Part shown: positions 25,377 to 34,356 of the stretch, piece by piece
Position numbering within the stretch: position 1 is the first letter of the stretch
Layout: each line of letters begins with the position of its first letter
Program-made: the position numbers and the translations under genes
DNA from: Pseudobdellovibrionaceae bacterium
GTDB lineage: Bacteria > Bdellovibrionota > Bdellovibrionia > Bdellovibrionales > Bdellovibrionaceae
Reading direction: 5' to 3'
Length of the DNA stretch: 64,000 nucleotides
Assembly (NCBI GenBank): GCA_019637875.1
Contig: JAHBUW010000006.1
Coordinates: forward strand, 124,001 to 188,000
The notes under the pieces: generated by a model
Told to the model about the DNA's origin: nothing
Databases searched by the model: none
Seen by the model: the letters and a program-made list of their open reading frames with translations, nothing else

Positions 25377-26607
25377 AACGGAGTCCTTCCACGGGCGAAA
25401 GCTTCGCCCCTTGCCGCGCGGGCGCGAGCGTCGCGAGCACACAAATCACGAGGGTGACGCCCAGAATCGCGAGGATATCCTGCGGGCGGAAATCGAGTTC
25501 GATGTAGCTGATTTTATAAACGCTGGCCGGAAGCAGCCCCAAGTTGGTCTGCGCCCATTCGAAGAAGTAACCCAAGACCACGCCGAGCCCCAGGCCCGCC
25601 GTGCACCCGATGATCCCGAGCGCCACTCCTTGCAGACAAAGCACGCCGACCATCTGGCGCGGACTCACGCCCAGCGCCTTCAAAATGCCGATCTCGGGAT
25701 AACGTTGGACGACGTTCACGTAAAGACTGGTCGCCACGTTGAATGACGCCGCCACGACGATGACCAAAATCACGAAGAAGACGACGAGCTTTTCGATCTC
25801 GACCGCGTCGAACATATTTTCGTTGATGTCACGCCAGTCGCGTACCCGGAAACCCGGCCCCAGCTGCTCACTCAAACGGAAGCTGGCGGCACGCGCCTTC
25901 AGGCCGTCTTCGACCCGCAGAATGAAACCCGAATCACGACTGCCCACGTCCGCGAGCTTCTGCAGATCCTTGATCGGCATCATGACCATGCGCTGATCGT
26001 ACTCGAACTTTCCGAGCTCGACGACGCCCGCGACTTCGAACACCCCGATCTTGCGTTTGAATTCTTGCGGATCGAATTCGCTGGGCAGCGGGACGAGCAG
26101 GCGAAACGTATCGCCCGGTTTCAAACCGAAGGTTTCGGCGACGCCCTTTCCGATCAGGACGCGCGCGTTCGGCGACTCTTTGGACGCCCCCCGAATCGCC
26201 AGCTCTCCGTCCAGCAAACGACGCTCGAGATTCAGCACCTTCCAAGCTTCGCCCTCGTCGAGGCCCTGCATGAACACACCTTGAATTCGCCCCTTGTGCG
26301 CCAGCACCCCTTCAACACTCAGAAAACGTGTCATCGCTTTCGTTTCGGGAACGATCTTCTGCACGCGCTCTTTGAGTTTCTCGGGCGGCTCATTGCCGAT
26401 CCGGTAGCGGAAAATCTGCACGTGACCGGTCACATCCGAAAGCGACTCACGCAGGGTCTTTTCGAAGCCGCTCATCACCGCCATGCTGACGACCAAACAC
26501 GCCACGCCCATCACCAGACCCGCGAGCGAAATCCAGCCCGTCAGGTCGAGACCGAAGCCGCGTCCCCGCTTCAGCAGGCGATAAGCGATCTCGAGAAGCG
26601 CGGGCAT
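25369..26607 (-). CDS. lolC: Lipoprotein-releasing system permease LolC/LolE
   Basis: Inner-membrane permease of 412 residues with one N-terminal TM helix (about 22-47), a large periplasmic MacB-like domain (50-265), and three TM helices in the C-terminal FtsX domain (about 275-300, 325-355 and 375-400). It matches the LolC/LolE family over its length. Only one permease gene is present, so the transporter may use a homodimer (LolF-like use) rather than a LolC-LolE pair. The start ATG overlaps the prfB stop by one base (TGATG). Confidence 0.9.
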   Translation of the reverse strand: MPALLEIAYRLLKRGRGFGLDLTGWISLAGLVMGVACLVVSMAVMSGFEKTLRESLSDVTGHVQIFRYRIGNEPPEKLKERVQKIVPETKAMTRFLSVEGVLAHKGRIQGVFMQGLDEGEAWKVLNLERRLLDGELAIRGASKESPNARVLIGKGVAETFGLKPGDTFRLLVPLPSEFDPQEFKRKIGVFEVAGVVELGKFEYDQRMVMMPIKDLQKLADVGSRDSGFILRVEDGLKARAASFRLSEQLGPGFRVRDWRDINENMFDAVEIEKLVVFFVILVIVVAASFNVATSLYVNVVQRYPEIGILKALGVSPRQMVGVLCLQGVALGIIGCTAGLGLGVVLGYFFEWAQTNLGLLPASVYKISYIELDFRPQDILAILGVTLVICVLATLAPARQGAKLSPVEGLRYE

Positions 26608-27756
26608 CAGCCGCGGGCTCCGGGCGCGTTGTCGCCGGTGGCCGTCGTCAAATTCGATTTCAGGTAGGCCATGATGAAATCCTGGATCTCGCCATTCGTG
26701 ACATCTTGGATTTGGTTCGTTTCATGACCCGTCCGGTGATCCTTCACCATTTGGTAGGGATGCATGACGTAAGAGCGGATCTGCGACCCCCACTCGTTCG
26801 CTTTTTTGCCCGCTTCTTGTTCGGCTTTGGCCTTTTCGCGCGCTTCGACTTCGCGTTCGTACAACGCCGCCTTCAGCATCTTCAGCGCTTTTTCACGGTT
26901 CTGAATCTGCGAGCGTTGGTTTTGGCAGCTGACGATGATCCCGCTGGGCAAGTGATACATACGGACCGCGGAGTCCGTCTTGTTGACGTGCTGTCCGCCC
27001 GCCCCGCTCGAGCGGAAAGTCTCGACCTTCAAGTCCTCGGGACGGATCTCGATTTTGATGTCGTCGTCGATTTCGGGCCAGCAGAAAACCGAGGCGAAGC
27101 TCGTGTGGCGACGCGCGTTCGAGTCGAAGGGCGAAATCCGCACCAGACGATGGACGCCCGACTCGGCCTTCAAATAGCCGTAGGCGTAGGCGCCTTCGAT
27201 CAAAAGCGTGACCGATTTGATCCCCGCCTCTTCGCCGTCGGACATCTCCATCACGTCGACCGAATAGCCGCTCTTCTCGGCGAAGCGCATGTACATTCGC
27301 ATAAGGATGGAGGCCCAGTCTTGAGCCTCGGTCCCGCCGGCGCCCGAGTTGATCGAGATGTAGGCGCTATTCGCATCGAGCTCGCCGTTCAAGACGCGTT
27401 TGATCTCGAGTTCGCTACCCAGTTTTTTGAGTTGGTCGATTTCGCTTTTCGCTTCGGTGAAGGTATCTTCGTCCGACGCTTCGGTCGCCATCTCGATCAG
27501 GACCTTCGCGTCTTCCAGACGTTGGTGAAAGTCTTCGTATTCTTTGATCGATTTATCGAGGAAGGAGCGCTCTTTGTTGAGCTTCTGCAGCTTATCGGGG
27601 TCATTCCAGATCGCGGGGTTCTCCGCGCTCATCGCTAGTTCTTCGAGCCGACGCTTTTTGGCGTCGAGGTCAAAGATACCCCCGAAGGTCTTCCGACAAG
27701 CGCGTGAGCTCGCCGAGGTTTTTGTTTACGTCGTACATTTCCGAAGCGATCGACAT
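26607..27756 (-). CDS. prfB: Peptide chain release factor 2 (programmed +1 frameshift)
   Basis: Releases peptides at UGA and UAA. Synthesis needs a +1 frameshift: 28 codons from the ATG at 27756 reach an in-frame UGA (27672-27670), and translation resumes one base on, at GAC (27671), for 354 more residues. The joined product of 382 residues has the RF2 specificity tripeptide SPF (RISPFDSNARRH) and the catalytic GGQ (SSGAGGQHVNKTDSAVR). The start has AAGGA eight bases upstream. A release factor that needs UGA readthrough for its own synthesis autoregulates. The gene leads directly into lolC, an unusual neighbour. The 3' region has an extended charged segment near 300-320 and an Ala/Gly-rich tail. 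Confidence 0.95.
27669..27684 (-). promoter_or_regulatory. RF2 programmed frameshift site
   Basis: On the minus strand the codons CGG GGG TAT CTT precede TGA and C. This matches the classical prfB site: an internal Shine-Dalgarno-like GGGGG, a slippery CTT at the P site and the weak stop context TGAC. Confidence 0.95.
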
Positions 27757-27794
27757 CGATGGGATCCTTTGCAGACAAGAGTCTTAGGGGTCCC

Positions 27795-27824
27795 ATTCTG
27801 GCCGAGGGCGGGGCGGCGGGTCAA
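27795..27824 (-). promoter_or_regulatory. Putative sigma-70 promoter for prfB
   Basis: TTGACC (27824-27819) and CAGAAT (27800-27795) are spaced by 18 bases on the minus strand. Transcription would start near 27788, about 32 bases before the prfB ATG, a reasonable leader length. The spacer is extremely GC-rich. Confidence 0.4.
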
Positions 27825-27847
27825 ATCCCGCGCGCCGCGTTTGGCTT

Positions 27848-28390
27848 TTAAAAGTCGCTCTGACGGAGCGTGCACTCGACCCAGCCGCGCGCCCGCAGCC
27901 GGTCCCCTTTCGGTCCCGTCAGCTGCTCGCAGTCGAACTTGATGTCGAGCTTCGTTCCCGAAAGCGACGCTTGAAAGTCGCAGGCTTTGCCGTCGGGCGA
28001 AAACGAACCGTCCGCATCCTTGTACTCTTTCAAAGCCACGTAGACGTGAGTGTCGACGTCGCGACCGACTTCCGAAACGTCCTGCGGGCGGGCCGAGCGG
28101 TAGAACGAAAAATAGACGCCGTCGTAAGCCCAGCCGGTGTTCTTGCGGTTTTCACCCTTCTCTTGAAGGCTGATGAGATAACCGCTTTTCCCGCGCGCGC
28201 AGTACACCGCCGTATTCGGATCGGTGCCGTACGCGGTCGTACGACTGTGCGCGCCCGAGTAGGTGACCGACGACGTGCCGTCGGAGGGTTGGCCCTGCGC
28301 CGAAACTCGCGCCCCGTCCCCACCGGACGGCGAGCAGGCCGCCAGTGTCGAACAAATCACCACTCCCGAAAAAGCTTTCATGACGCCCAT
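27848..28390 (-). CDS. Small predicted lipoprotein
   Basis: A 180-residue exported protein of unknown function. The start ATG (28390) has AAGGGGAG five to six bases upstream. A short signal peptide ends in the lipobox STLAAC (C19), giving a lipoprotein with Ser after the Cys. The mature part is rich in Tyr, Ser and Asp and has four more cysteines (for example TAVYCARG, KACDFQ, FDCEQL and WVECTL) that could form two disulfides. I recognise no family. It lies between ybeY and prfB on the same strand. Confidence 0.75.
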   Translation of the reverse strand: MGVMKAFSGVVICSTLAACSPSGGDGARVSAQGQPSDGTSSVTYSGAHSRTTAYGTDPNTAVYCARGKSGYLISLQEKGENRKNTGWAYDGVYFSFYRSARPQDVSEVGRDVDTHVYVALKEYKDADGSFSPDGKACDFQASLSGTKLDIKFDCEQLTGPKGDRLRARGWVECTLRQSDF

Positions 28391-28456
28391 CGCGACTCCC
28401 CTTGAATTTCATCGATTTCAATCTTCGCGCAGGGGGAGAGCAAAACCGATGCCCCG

Positions 28457-28891
28457 CTAGAGGCTCGCGCGCAGCTTTTCGAAAATGGCGTCTTGAAGCG
28501 TGAACATCTTTTTCGCGTCCCGCTCGTTCGTTTCGTGATCGAAACCCAGAAGATGAAGCATCCCGTGGATCACCATGTAGCCGAGCTCTTCGCGAAACGA
28601 CAGCTCGTGCTCGCGTGCCTGGCGTTCGAGAACCTGCGGGCACAACACCAGATCCCCCAGGGGCTCTTCGTTTTGAAAGCTCAGAACGTCGGTCGCGTAT
28701 GCGCGCCCCCGGTATTCGAGGTTCAAGGCCTTCGCCGGCCCCGGATCCATGAAGACGATACTGAGCTCCGCCGCGCGCGGCAGCTTCACGCGCCGGGCGC
28801 GCAAAGCTCGCTCGACGTCGGCGACCCACGTTTTTAAGAAAGCGCGCGGCAGCGGCTTCTTCGATTGATTGATCAGATTGAGTTCGATCAC
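28457..28891 (-). CDS. ybeY: Endoribonuclease YbeY
   Basis: Zinc-dependent rRNA maturation and quality-control nuclease. The 144 residues hold the family motif HGMLHLLGFDH with the three zinc ligands H109, H113 and H119, and the upstream RGRAYATDVLSF block. The GTG start overlaps the stop of the PgpH-like gene (GTGA), a pairing common in many bacteria where ybeY follows the 7TM-HD gene. Confidence 0.94.
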   Translation of the reverse strand: MIELNLINQSKKPLPRAFLKTWVADVERALRARRVKLPRAAELSIVFMDPGPAKALNLEYRGRAYATDVLSFQNEEPLGDLVLCPQVLERQAREHELSFREELGYMVIHGMLHLLGFDHETNERDAKKMFTLQDAIFEKLRASL

Positions 28892-31314
28892 GACGCGGGC
28901 TTCCCGGTCGGACGATTGAACATGGGGGTCGTATTTTCCGAGGCGCCCCCACCTTGCGCGCGCGGGTAATCGATGCGCTGGTGATAAATCCCGAGCAAAA
29001 TCCGCGTGAACGCGGCTTCCACTTTAGAGAGGTCCTTCAAAGTCAAAGAACACTCATCCAACTGTCCGTCCAAAAACTTTCGCTGCACGATATTGCGGAC
29101 GATGTTCTGCAGACGCACGGGCGTCGGCTCGTCCAGCGAACGTGCGGCCGCCTCGATGGAGTCCGCGAGCATACACAAAGCGGCTTCCCGGAACTGAGGT
29201 TTCGGTCCCGGATAGCGGAACTCTTCTTCGGGGACCTGCTTTTCGTCGTCCCCGCAGCGTTCCAGCGCCTTGTTGTAGAAATACGAGATCAACGTCGTTC
29301 CGTGGTGCTGCAGGATGCCCGCGATGATGGGTTCGCCCAGCTTGTGCTCCATCCCGAGCTCCACGCCGTCTTTCACGTGCGCGATCAGGAGCGTCTTCGA
29401 CATATAGGGCGAAATGTGATCGTGCGGATTGTGACCGGGCTTTTGGTTCTCGATGAAGTAGTTCGAGTGCTCCATCTTCCCGATGTCGTGGTAATAACAC
29501 ATGACTTTACCGAGCAGCGAGTTCGCGCCGATCTCTTCCGCCGCGGCTTCGACCATCGAGCCCACCATCATCGAGTGGTGGTAAGTGCCCGGTGCCTTCA
29601 CGATCATGTCTTTGAGCAGCGGATGGTTCAGATTCGAAAGCTCCAACAGCTTCACGTCCGTGGTGTAGTTGAAGAGGCTTTCCAATCCCGGCACCACCAT
29701 CATCGCGACGAACGACGACAAGATCCCGCCGATCAAACCCGCGGGGACCATCCACATCAGCTCCGAGCCCAGTAGCGTGGGCTGATCGGCCTTTTGGATC
29801 AGGACGATCAACGCGACCACCGCCGCCGACACGAGCCCCGTACGCACGCCCGCCCAGTAAATGTCGTTGCGCTTTTTGCAGCTGAAAACTCCGCGCGCCG
29901 CCGCGATGCCGCCCGCCATGGTGACGAGCATGACCGGAAAGTTGAAGTCCGTCATGACCCCCATCGCGATCGCCAGGAATGCGGTGAACAGCCAAATGAC
30001 TTCGCCCGATTGAATCAAAAGACCCAAAAGCATCGGTCCCGCCGCCACCGGGGCCGCCAGGATGAACGCCGTCGCCGGAATCGCCGTCCCGAACTTGGCG
30101 ACCAGCGAATCCTCGGTGAAGAACAAAAAGGTCTTCGTCATGATCACGCAGCCGATCGCGATCATGCCCATGACCGTCAGGTCACGACTCGCGATCTTCA
30201 CTTTCCCCATCGTGTAACGACGCAGGTACGAGAAGAAAACCACGACGATTCCCAGGAAAAGAAAAGTCGTCGCGAGGAGCACCAGTTCGTAACGCCCTTC
30301 GGACTTCACGGACTTGATCTTGTCGAGCCACGCATCGTGATAGGGCTGAATGACGCTGCCTTTTTGAATGAGCACCTGATTCCGTTTGACGGAAACGGTG
30401 ACCGGCAAAACGGAATCCCGCGCCTGCGCGCGCCGCGTTTCCGTTTCTTGCACGTTCACGGTCAGATTGGGACGCACGAGGGTGCGCGCCAAATTTAGAA
30501 CGGCGACCTGTTCGGTCGGAGAAAGTCCCCGCGTCTCGCGCAACTGAAAGAATTCGTCTTCGTTCAGATCGACGAGGTCGGTCTTGCGGATGTGGAACTC
30601 GCGTCCCCCGTTGTTCTTCTGCACCACGCGGGCCAGAACCATTTGGGTCTTCGACTGGATATTTTTGGCGACGCCGTCGATGATTTTGTCGCGGTACCAG
30701 AAATCGAGGTTCCGCAAGAGCGCATTCTCGATGCGCGCGTTGAAGCGGTTTTCGACCAGCCACTCGAACATGTACTCATTCACCGCGAGCCCGAGCTCTT
30801 TGTCGAACTCGCCTTTATGGATGAAAAAATCCTTCACCATTTCGGCGCGGAGCGAAGCATTTTTCGGCCACGGCATCTGCTTGAGTTTCGCGCGCATCAG
30901 CCGGAATGACCGGTAGACGTGATTGGAAACCTGCTCGAAAACGTGGGGATCGAAATCGAAAACCGTCGGTACGCTTTCCGTCGCTTTCGCCCGACGTTCG
31001 TCGGTCGTGAACTGATCGACCATCGTGAACGCCACGGGCGAAACGATGTCTTCCTTCGCGATATCGCCGATCTCGTACTCGACGTGGGTCCGGATCTCGA
31101 AGTTCATCGCGATCGCAAGCAAAAGCGCGAACAGAAAAACGACCGAAAAACGCCGCAAATGGAACTTTTGATCCAATTTGAACAGGAGGTGCAGAAGCGG
31201 CGAGCGCTCCAAACCCATGCGCTGCACCCAATCGTGGAACTTCTGACTGTGGTCAGAGTACCTCTCGCGGATGTGCAGATCTTCGTCTTTAAGACTCGGC
31301 GGTTTCTTAGGCAT
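28888..31314 (-). CDS. 7TM-HD phosphohydrolase (PgpH-like)
   Basis: Membrane phosphodiesterase, family member of PgpH, which degrades cyclic di-AMP in Gram-positive bacteria. About 808 residues: an N-terminal TM helix (about 60-78), a large extracytoplasmic 7TMR-HDED domain (80-335), seven TM helices (about 340-560) and an HD domain with the metal ligands in YHHSMMV, YHDIGK and LQHHG. Whether cyclic di-AMP is made by this organism is not shown here. The ATG at 31314 has AAGGG six bases upstream; a GTG at 31335 is an unlikely earlier start. Coupled to ybeY. It is divergent from mazG. Confidence 0.9.
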   Translation of the reverse strand: MPKKPPSLKDEDLHIRERYSDHSQKFHDWVQRMGLERSPLLHLLFKLDQKFHLRRFSVVFLFALLLAIAMNFEIRTHVEYEIGDIAKEDIVSPVAFTMVDQFTTDERRAKATESVPTVFDFDPHVFEQVSNHVYRSFRLMRAKLKQMPWPKNASLRAEMVKDFFIHKGEFDKELGLAVNEYMFEWLVENRFNARIENALLRNLDFWYRDKIIDGVAKNIQSKTQMVLARVVQKNNGGREFHIRKTDLVDLNEDEFFQLRETRGLSPTEQVAVLNLARTLVRPNLTVNVQETETRRAQARDSVLPVTVSVKRNQVLIQKGSVIQPYHDAWLDKIKSVKSEGRYELVLLATTFLFLGIVVVFFSYLRRYTMGKVKIASRDLTVMGMIAIGCVIMTKTFLFFTEDSLVAKFGTAIPATAFILAAPVAAGPMLLGLLIQSGEVIWLFTAFLAIAMGVMTDFNFPVMLVTMAGGIAAARGVFSCKKRNDIYWAGVRTGLVSAAVVALIVLIQKADQPTLLGSELMWMVPAGLIGGILSSFVAMMVVPGLESLFNYTTDVKLLELSNLNHPLLKDMIVKAPGTYHHSMMVGSMVEAAAEEIGANSLLGKVMCYYHDIGKMEHSNYFIENQKPGHNPHDHISPYMSKTLLIAHVKDGVELGMEHKLGEPIIAGILQHHGTTLISYFYNKALERCGDDEKQVPEEEFRYPGPKPQFREAALCMLADSIEAAARSLDEPTPVRLQNIVRNIVQRKFLDGQLDECSLTLKDLSKVEAAFTRILLGIYHQRIDYPRAQGGGASENTTPMFNRPTGKPAS

Positions 31315-31435
31315 CAGAAGCCCTTTTTCTCTCACAATTATCGGTTGGAAGACATCAAAACTCCAAGGCGTCTATCGCTGCGCGCTGGACTTTTCGCTTG
31401 GAAAAATGCCCGATTTCTCTGCTACAACGGAACAT

Positions 31436-32272
31436 ATGCAAACCCGCTCCCCGTCCCGCGAGGCCCTAGTCCAAGAATTCCTGCGTTTGGTCGATATCGT
31501 CGCGAGATTGCGCGGACCGGACGGTTGTCCCTGGGACAAAGAACAGACCCAGAAATCGCTCACCAAGTACGTCCTGGAAGAGGCTTTCGAACTCGCCGAG
31601 GCGATCGACTCCGGAAACCAAAAGCACATCCTCGATGAACTTGGCGACTACCTCTTTCAAGTCGTCTTGCAAGCCCAGGTCGCGCAGGATGAAAACCTCT
31701 TCGCGCTGACGGACATTCTGAAGAACCTGTCGGACAAAATGATCCGCCGCCACCCTCATGTCTTCGGCGACGTTAAAGCCGAAACCAGCGCCGAGGTCCT
31801 CGTGAACTGGGCCAAAATCAAAGCGGCCGAGGTCGAAGCAAGCCCCGAGCCCGCCAAGCCCTTCCGCCTGGCGAAAGAGCTGCGCGGCTTTCCGGCGCTC
31901 TTAACCAGTTACAAAATCGGCAAACGCAGCGAAGACTGGAAGTTCGACTGGGACACACCCGCCCAAGTCGAAGCGAAGGTCACCGAAGAGTTTCGCGAGG
32001 TCCAAGAGGCCATCGCGCAGAAGGATCCGGCCGCGCAGCTCGATGAAATGGGCGATCTGCTGTTCGCGGTCGCGCAGTGGGCCCGTCATTTGGGAATCGA
32101 TCCCGAGGCCGCGCTTCGCCAGGGCAATCTGAAGTTCGAAAAACGCTTCTCGGTGATGATCGAACACGCGAAACTCACGCAGGATCAGTTCCGCGCGCTG
32201 CCTCTAGACGAGAAAGAGGCCCTCTGGGCGGACGCGAAAAAGTTCGTCAGAAAATCCGCAACCCCGACCTGA
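31436..32272 (+). CDS. mazG: Nucleoside triphosphate pyrophosphohydrolase MazG
   Basis: Hydrolyses NTPs and dNTPs to monophosphates, a house-cleaning enzyme. The 278 residues contain two MazG domains: N-terminal RGPDGCPWDKEQT, then EEAFELAEAI and DELGDYLFQ, and a C-terminal repeat with EEFREVQEAI and DEMGDLLFAV. The EXXE and EXXD metal motifs are present in both. The frame is open far upstream (to 31271, overlapping the PgpH-like gene); starts at 31406 and 31436 both fit the family length, and 31436 is chosen from the usual distance to the CPWD motif. No strong ribosome site is seen. Confidence 0.92.
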   Translation: MQTRSPSREALVQEFLRLVDIVARLRGPDGCPWDKEQTQKSLTKYVLEEAFELAEAIDSGNQKHILDELGDYLFQVVLQAQVAQDENLFALTDILKNLSDKMIRRHPHVFGDVKAETSAEVLVNWAKIKAAEVEASPEPAKPFRLAKELRGFPALLTSYKIGKRSEDWKFDWDTPAQVEAKVTEEFREVQEAIAQKDPAAQLDEMGDLLFAVAQWARHLGIDPEAALRQGNLKFEKRFSVMIEHAKLTQDQFRALPLDEKEALWADAKKFVRKSATPT

Positions 32273-32548
32273 AATCCGCTCCCCGAAAGGGGCTGCCGTA
32301 AACTTCGACGAAAGCGCCGGAACATTCCCGCGCTTTCTGCCCAAGATTTTTTCGACGCAAATATTTTTTAAAGCTGGTCTGATTCGAGAATCGCTCGCGC
32401 TTCCGCGCACTTCGACGCGTTCGATTTTGGATCGCGCCCCCAATCCCGCATTGATCACGCGAGCTTAGCATCGGCTTCGCGAAAGTTTCAAAGTCCGGGG
32501 CGCGCCTCTAATCTGAGTTCCATGGAACACATGGCTCAAGGAGGAATC

Positions 32549-33616
32549 ATGAATGGAAGCACCCAACGCGCACGGATGCGCGTCGCTTCAGGAGCGCTGA
32601 TGCTCGCGGGACTCATGCTGGTCATCACCGCTTGCGAGAAAGGCGACCGGAGCTACTCTCTGCTTTCAGATACGGAAGCCTTCCAGCAGAACGCGACCTA
32701 CGTTCCGCGCAAAATCGATGTCCTTTGGATCATCGATAACTCGGGCTCTATGAAGTCGAGTCAGGACAATCTGACCGCGAACTTCGCCTCCTTTATCAAT
32801 CGCTTCAAAGCACTCAATTACGACTTCCGCATGGGCGTCAATGCCACGGATGCATGGCTCGGACGCTACAATTCTTCACGGATCGGGCTGCGCCGCCTCA
32901 GGGATGGGGCGGGGTCCAGCCATAGCGGCGTGTTCGTGATGGATCGCAATACGGCCGACATCCAGAACGTGTTCATGGTGAACGCGACCCAAGGAATCAG
33001 CGGCTCGGGCGACGAACGCGCGTTCAGCTCGATCGAAGACACCCTCAATCATATCGACAACGCGGACTTCCGCCGCTCCGACGCTTACCTGGCCATCATC
33101 ATTCTGTCGGACGAGGACGACTTTTCGGCGACGACCTCGGCGCACCTGAACAACAACTACAATAGTTCGCGCCTGATCCCGGTCAGCTACTACAAGAACT
33201 ATCTCGACGGCAAAGTCGGCGCGGGCAACTGGTCGGTCAACGCGATCACGATCCTGGACGCCCAATGCCGCGACGATCTGAACGCGCAAAGCTCCGGCCG
33301 CATCATCGGTAAACGTTACGTCGAACTGTCGAAAGCGTCGGGCGGCGTGCAGACCTCGCTCTGCGGTGACTTCGGCGAAAGCCTGACTTTGATTTCGGAC
33401 CTTTTGATCGAAGTGTCGTCGAGCTTCAAACTCGACCGCGAGCCGATCCCCGCCTCGATTCGGGTGCTGGTCGACGGTCAAGCCGTCACCCAGAATGCCA
33501 CGAACGGTTGGGATTACGACCCCGCGACGATGACGGTCACCTTCCACGGATCGGCGGTTCCGGCGGCGGGACAAAAGGTCATGATCAGCTTCGATCCGCT
33601 GGCACCGAAAAACTAA
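32549..33616 (+). CDS. VWA-domain lipoprotein
   Basis: First gene of the envelope cluster. A roughly 355-residue lipoprotein: signal peptide with lipobox ITAC, then a von Willebrand factor A domain with the MIDAS motif DNSGS (in IIDNSGSM) and a later LSDEDDF acidic strand, and a C-terminal beta domain after residue 270 (IPASIRVLVDG). The ATG at 32549 has AAGGAGG four bases upstream, which beats an ATG at 32522. VWA domains bind protein partners through a divalent metal; here it could link the motor to the cell wall or a surface ligand. It lies 45 bp upstream of the TolQ-like gene. Confidence 0.8.
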   Translation: MNGSTQRARMRVASGALMLAGLMLVITACEKGDRSYSLLSDTEAFQQNATYVPRKIDVLWIIDNSGSMKSSQDNLTANFASFINRFKALNYDFRMGVNATDAWLGRYNSSRIGLRRLRDGAGSSHSGVFVMDRNTADIQNVFMVNATQGISGSGDERAFSSIEDTLNHIDNADFRRSDAYLAIIILSDEDDFSATTSAHLNNNYNSSRLIPVSYYKNYLDGKVGAGNWSVNAITILDAQCRDDLNAQSSGRIIGKRYVELSKASGGVQTSLCGDFGESLTLISDLLIEVSSSFKLDREPIPASIRVLVDGQAVTQNATNGWDYDPATMTVTFHGSAVPAAGQKVMISFDPLAPKN

Positions 33617-33661
33617 GTTTCCAAAGTATGGATGGACGTTTCTTACAAGGAGGATTTTGAG

Positions 33662-34285
33662 ATGGGCGCAGTATTACAGTTTATGAATGATTCGGGTATC
33701 GTGGGTTGGGCCATTTTGGGGATCGGTCTCGCGACTTTCGCGCTGATCGGCGAACGGGCCTACGCACTTTACTTCAAGGTTTCGCTGAAAGGCGACGACC
33801 TTTACAGCAAGATCCGCGGCCTCGTCTCGGCACGTAAAACCGACGAAGCCCTCGGCATCGTGCACGATCTCAACCAGAAACCCCTCGCATCGGCGTTCCG
33901 CACGATCCTGGAAAAAGCGGATCGCGATGACGACACGATTTTCCAAGCTCACGATATCGCGCTCGCCGAAAATATCCCGCAGCTGACGCGCCGGACGCAT
34001 TACCTGTCGATGCTCGCCAACGTCGCGACGCTGATGGGACTGCTCGGTACGATCCACGGTCTGATTCTTTCCTTCGCGGCGGTCGCGTCCGCCGATCCGA
34101 CGCAGAAGCAGGCGCTGCTCGCGCACGGGATCTCGGTTTCGATGTACACGACGGCGCTCGGCCTCGTGGTCGCGATTCCCGCGATGGTTTTCTACTCGTT
34201 CCTGATCAGCCGACAAAACTCGCTGGTCGATGAAATGACCGAAAAATGCGGCAAGCTCACGGAGCTGCTGACGAGCCACCACTAA
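33662..34285 (+). CDS. MotA/TolQ/ExbB-type proton channel protein (AglR-like)
   Basis: Inner-membrane stator component, 207 residues, with three TM helices: about 13-38, 115-142 (LMGLLGTIHGLI) and 156-183 (TTALGLVVAIPAMVFYSF). The size and layout match TolQ, ExbB and myxobacterial AglR. In TM3 the sequence reads GISVSMYTT; many ExbB/TolQ proteins have Glu at the position of V159, so a residue linked to proton flow is missing. The TM2 Thr (T130) and TM3 Thr pair (T163, T164) are kept. The ATG has AAGGAGG eight bases upstream. It should pair with the two TolR-like proteins encoded next. Confidence 0.87.
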   Translation: MGAVLQFMNDSGIVGWAILGIGLATFALIGERAYALYFKVSLKGDDLYSKIRGLVSARKTDEALGIVHDLNQKPLASAFRTILEKADRDDDTIFQAHDIALAENIPQLTRRTHYLSMLANVATLMGLLGTIHGLILSFAAVASADPTQKQALLAHGISVSMYTTALGLVVAIPAMVFYSFLISRQNSLVDEMTEKCGKLTELLTSHH

Positions 34286-34356
34286 GACGGTGCTGGGCCA
34301 ATCCTTCGCGGCGGGGACGACCGCGAAGGAATGAAAACTAACTTCAGGAGGATGGG

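Noticed and set aside
23934-25457. 507-codon plus-strand open frame over bamA and lolD
   Set aside because: Antisense to two well-supported genes and spans their intergenic promoter region; no family resemblance.
31271-31435. Upstream extension of mazG
   Set aside because: It would overlap the divergent 7TM-HD gene and adds residues unlike any MazG protein.
32279-32297. CCCCGAAAGGGG hairpin after mazG as a terminator
   Set aside because: Only a four-base-pair stem and no T-run follows. The 276-bp gap up to 32548 shows no convincing promoter either.
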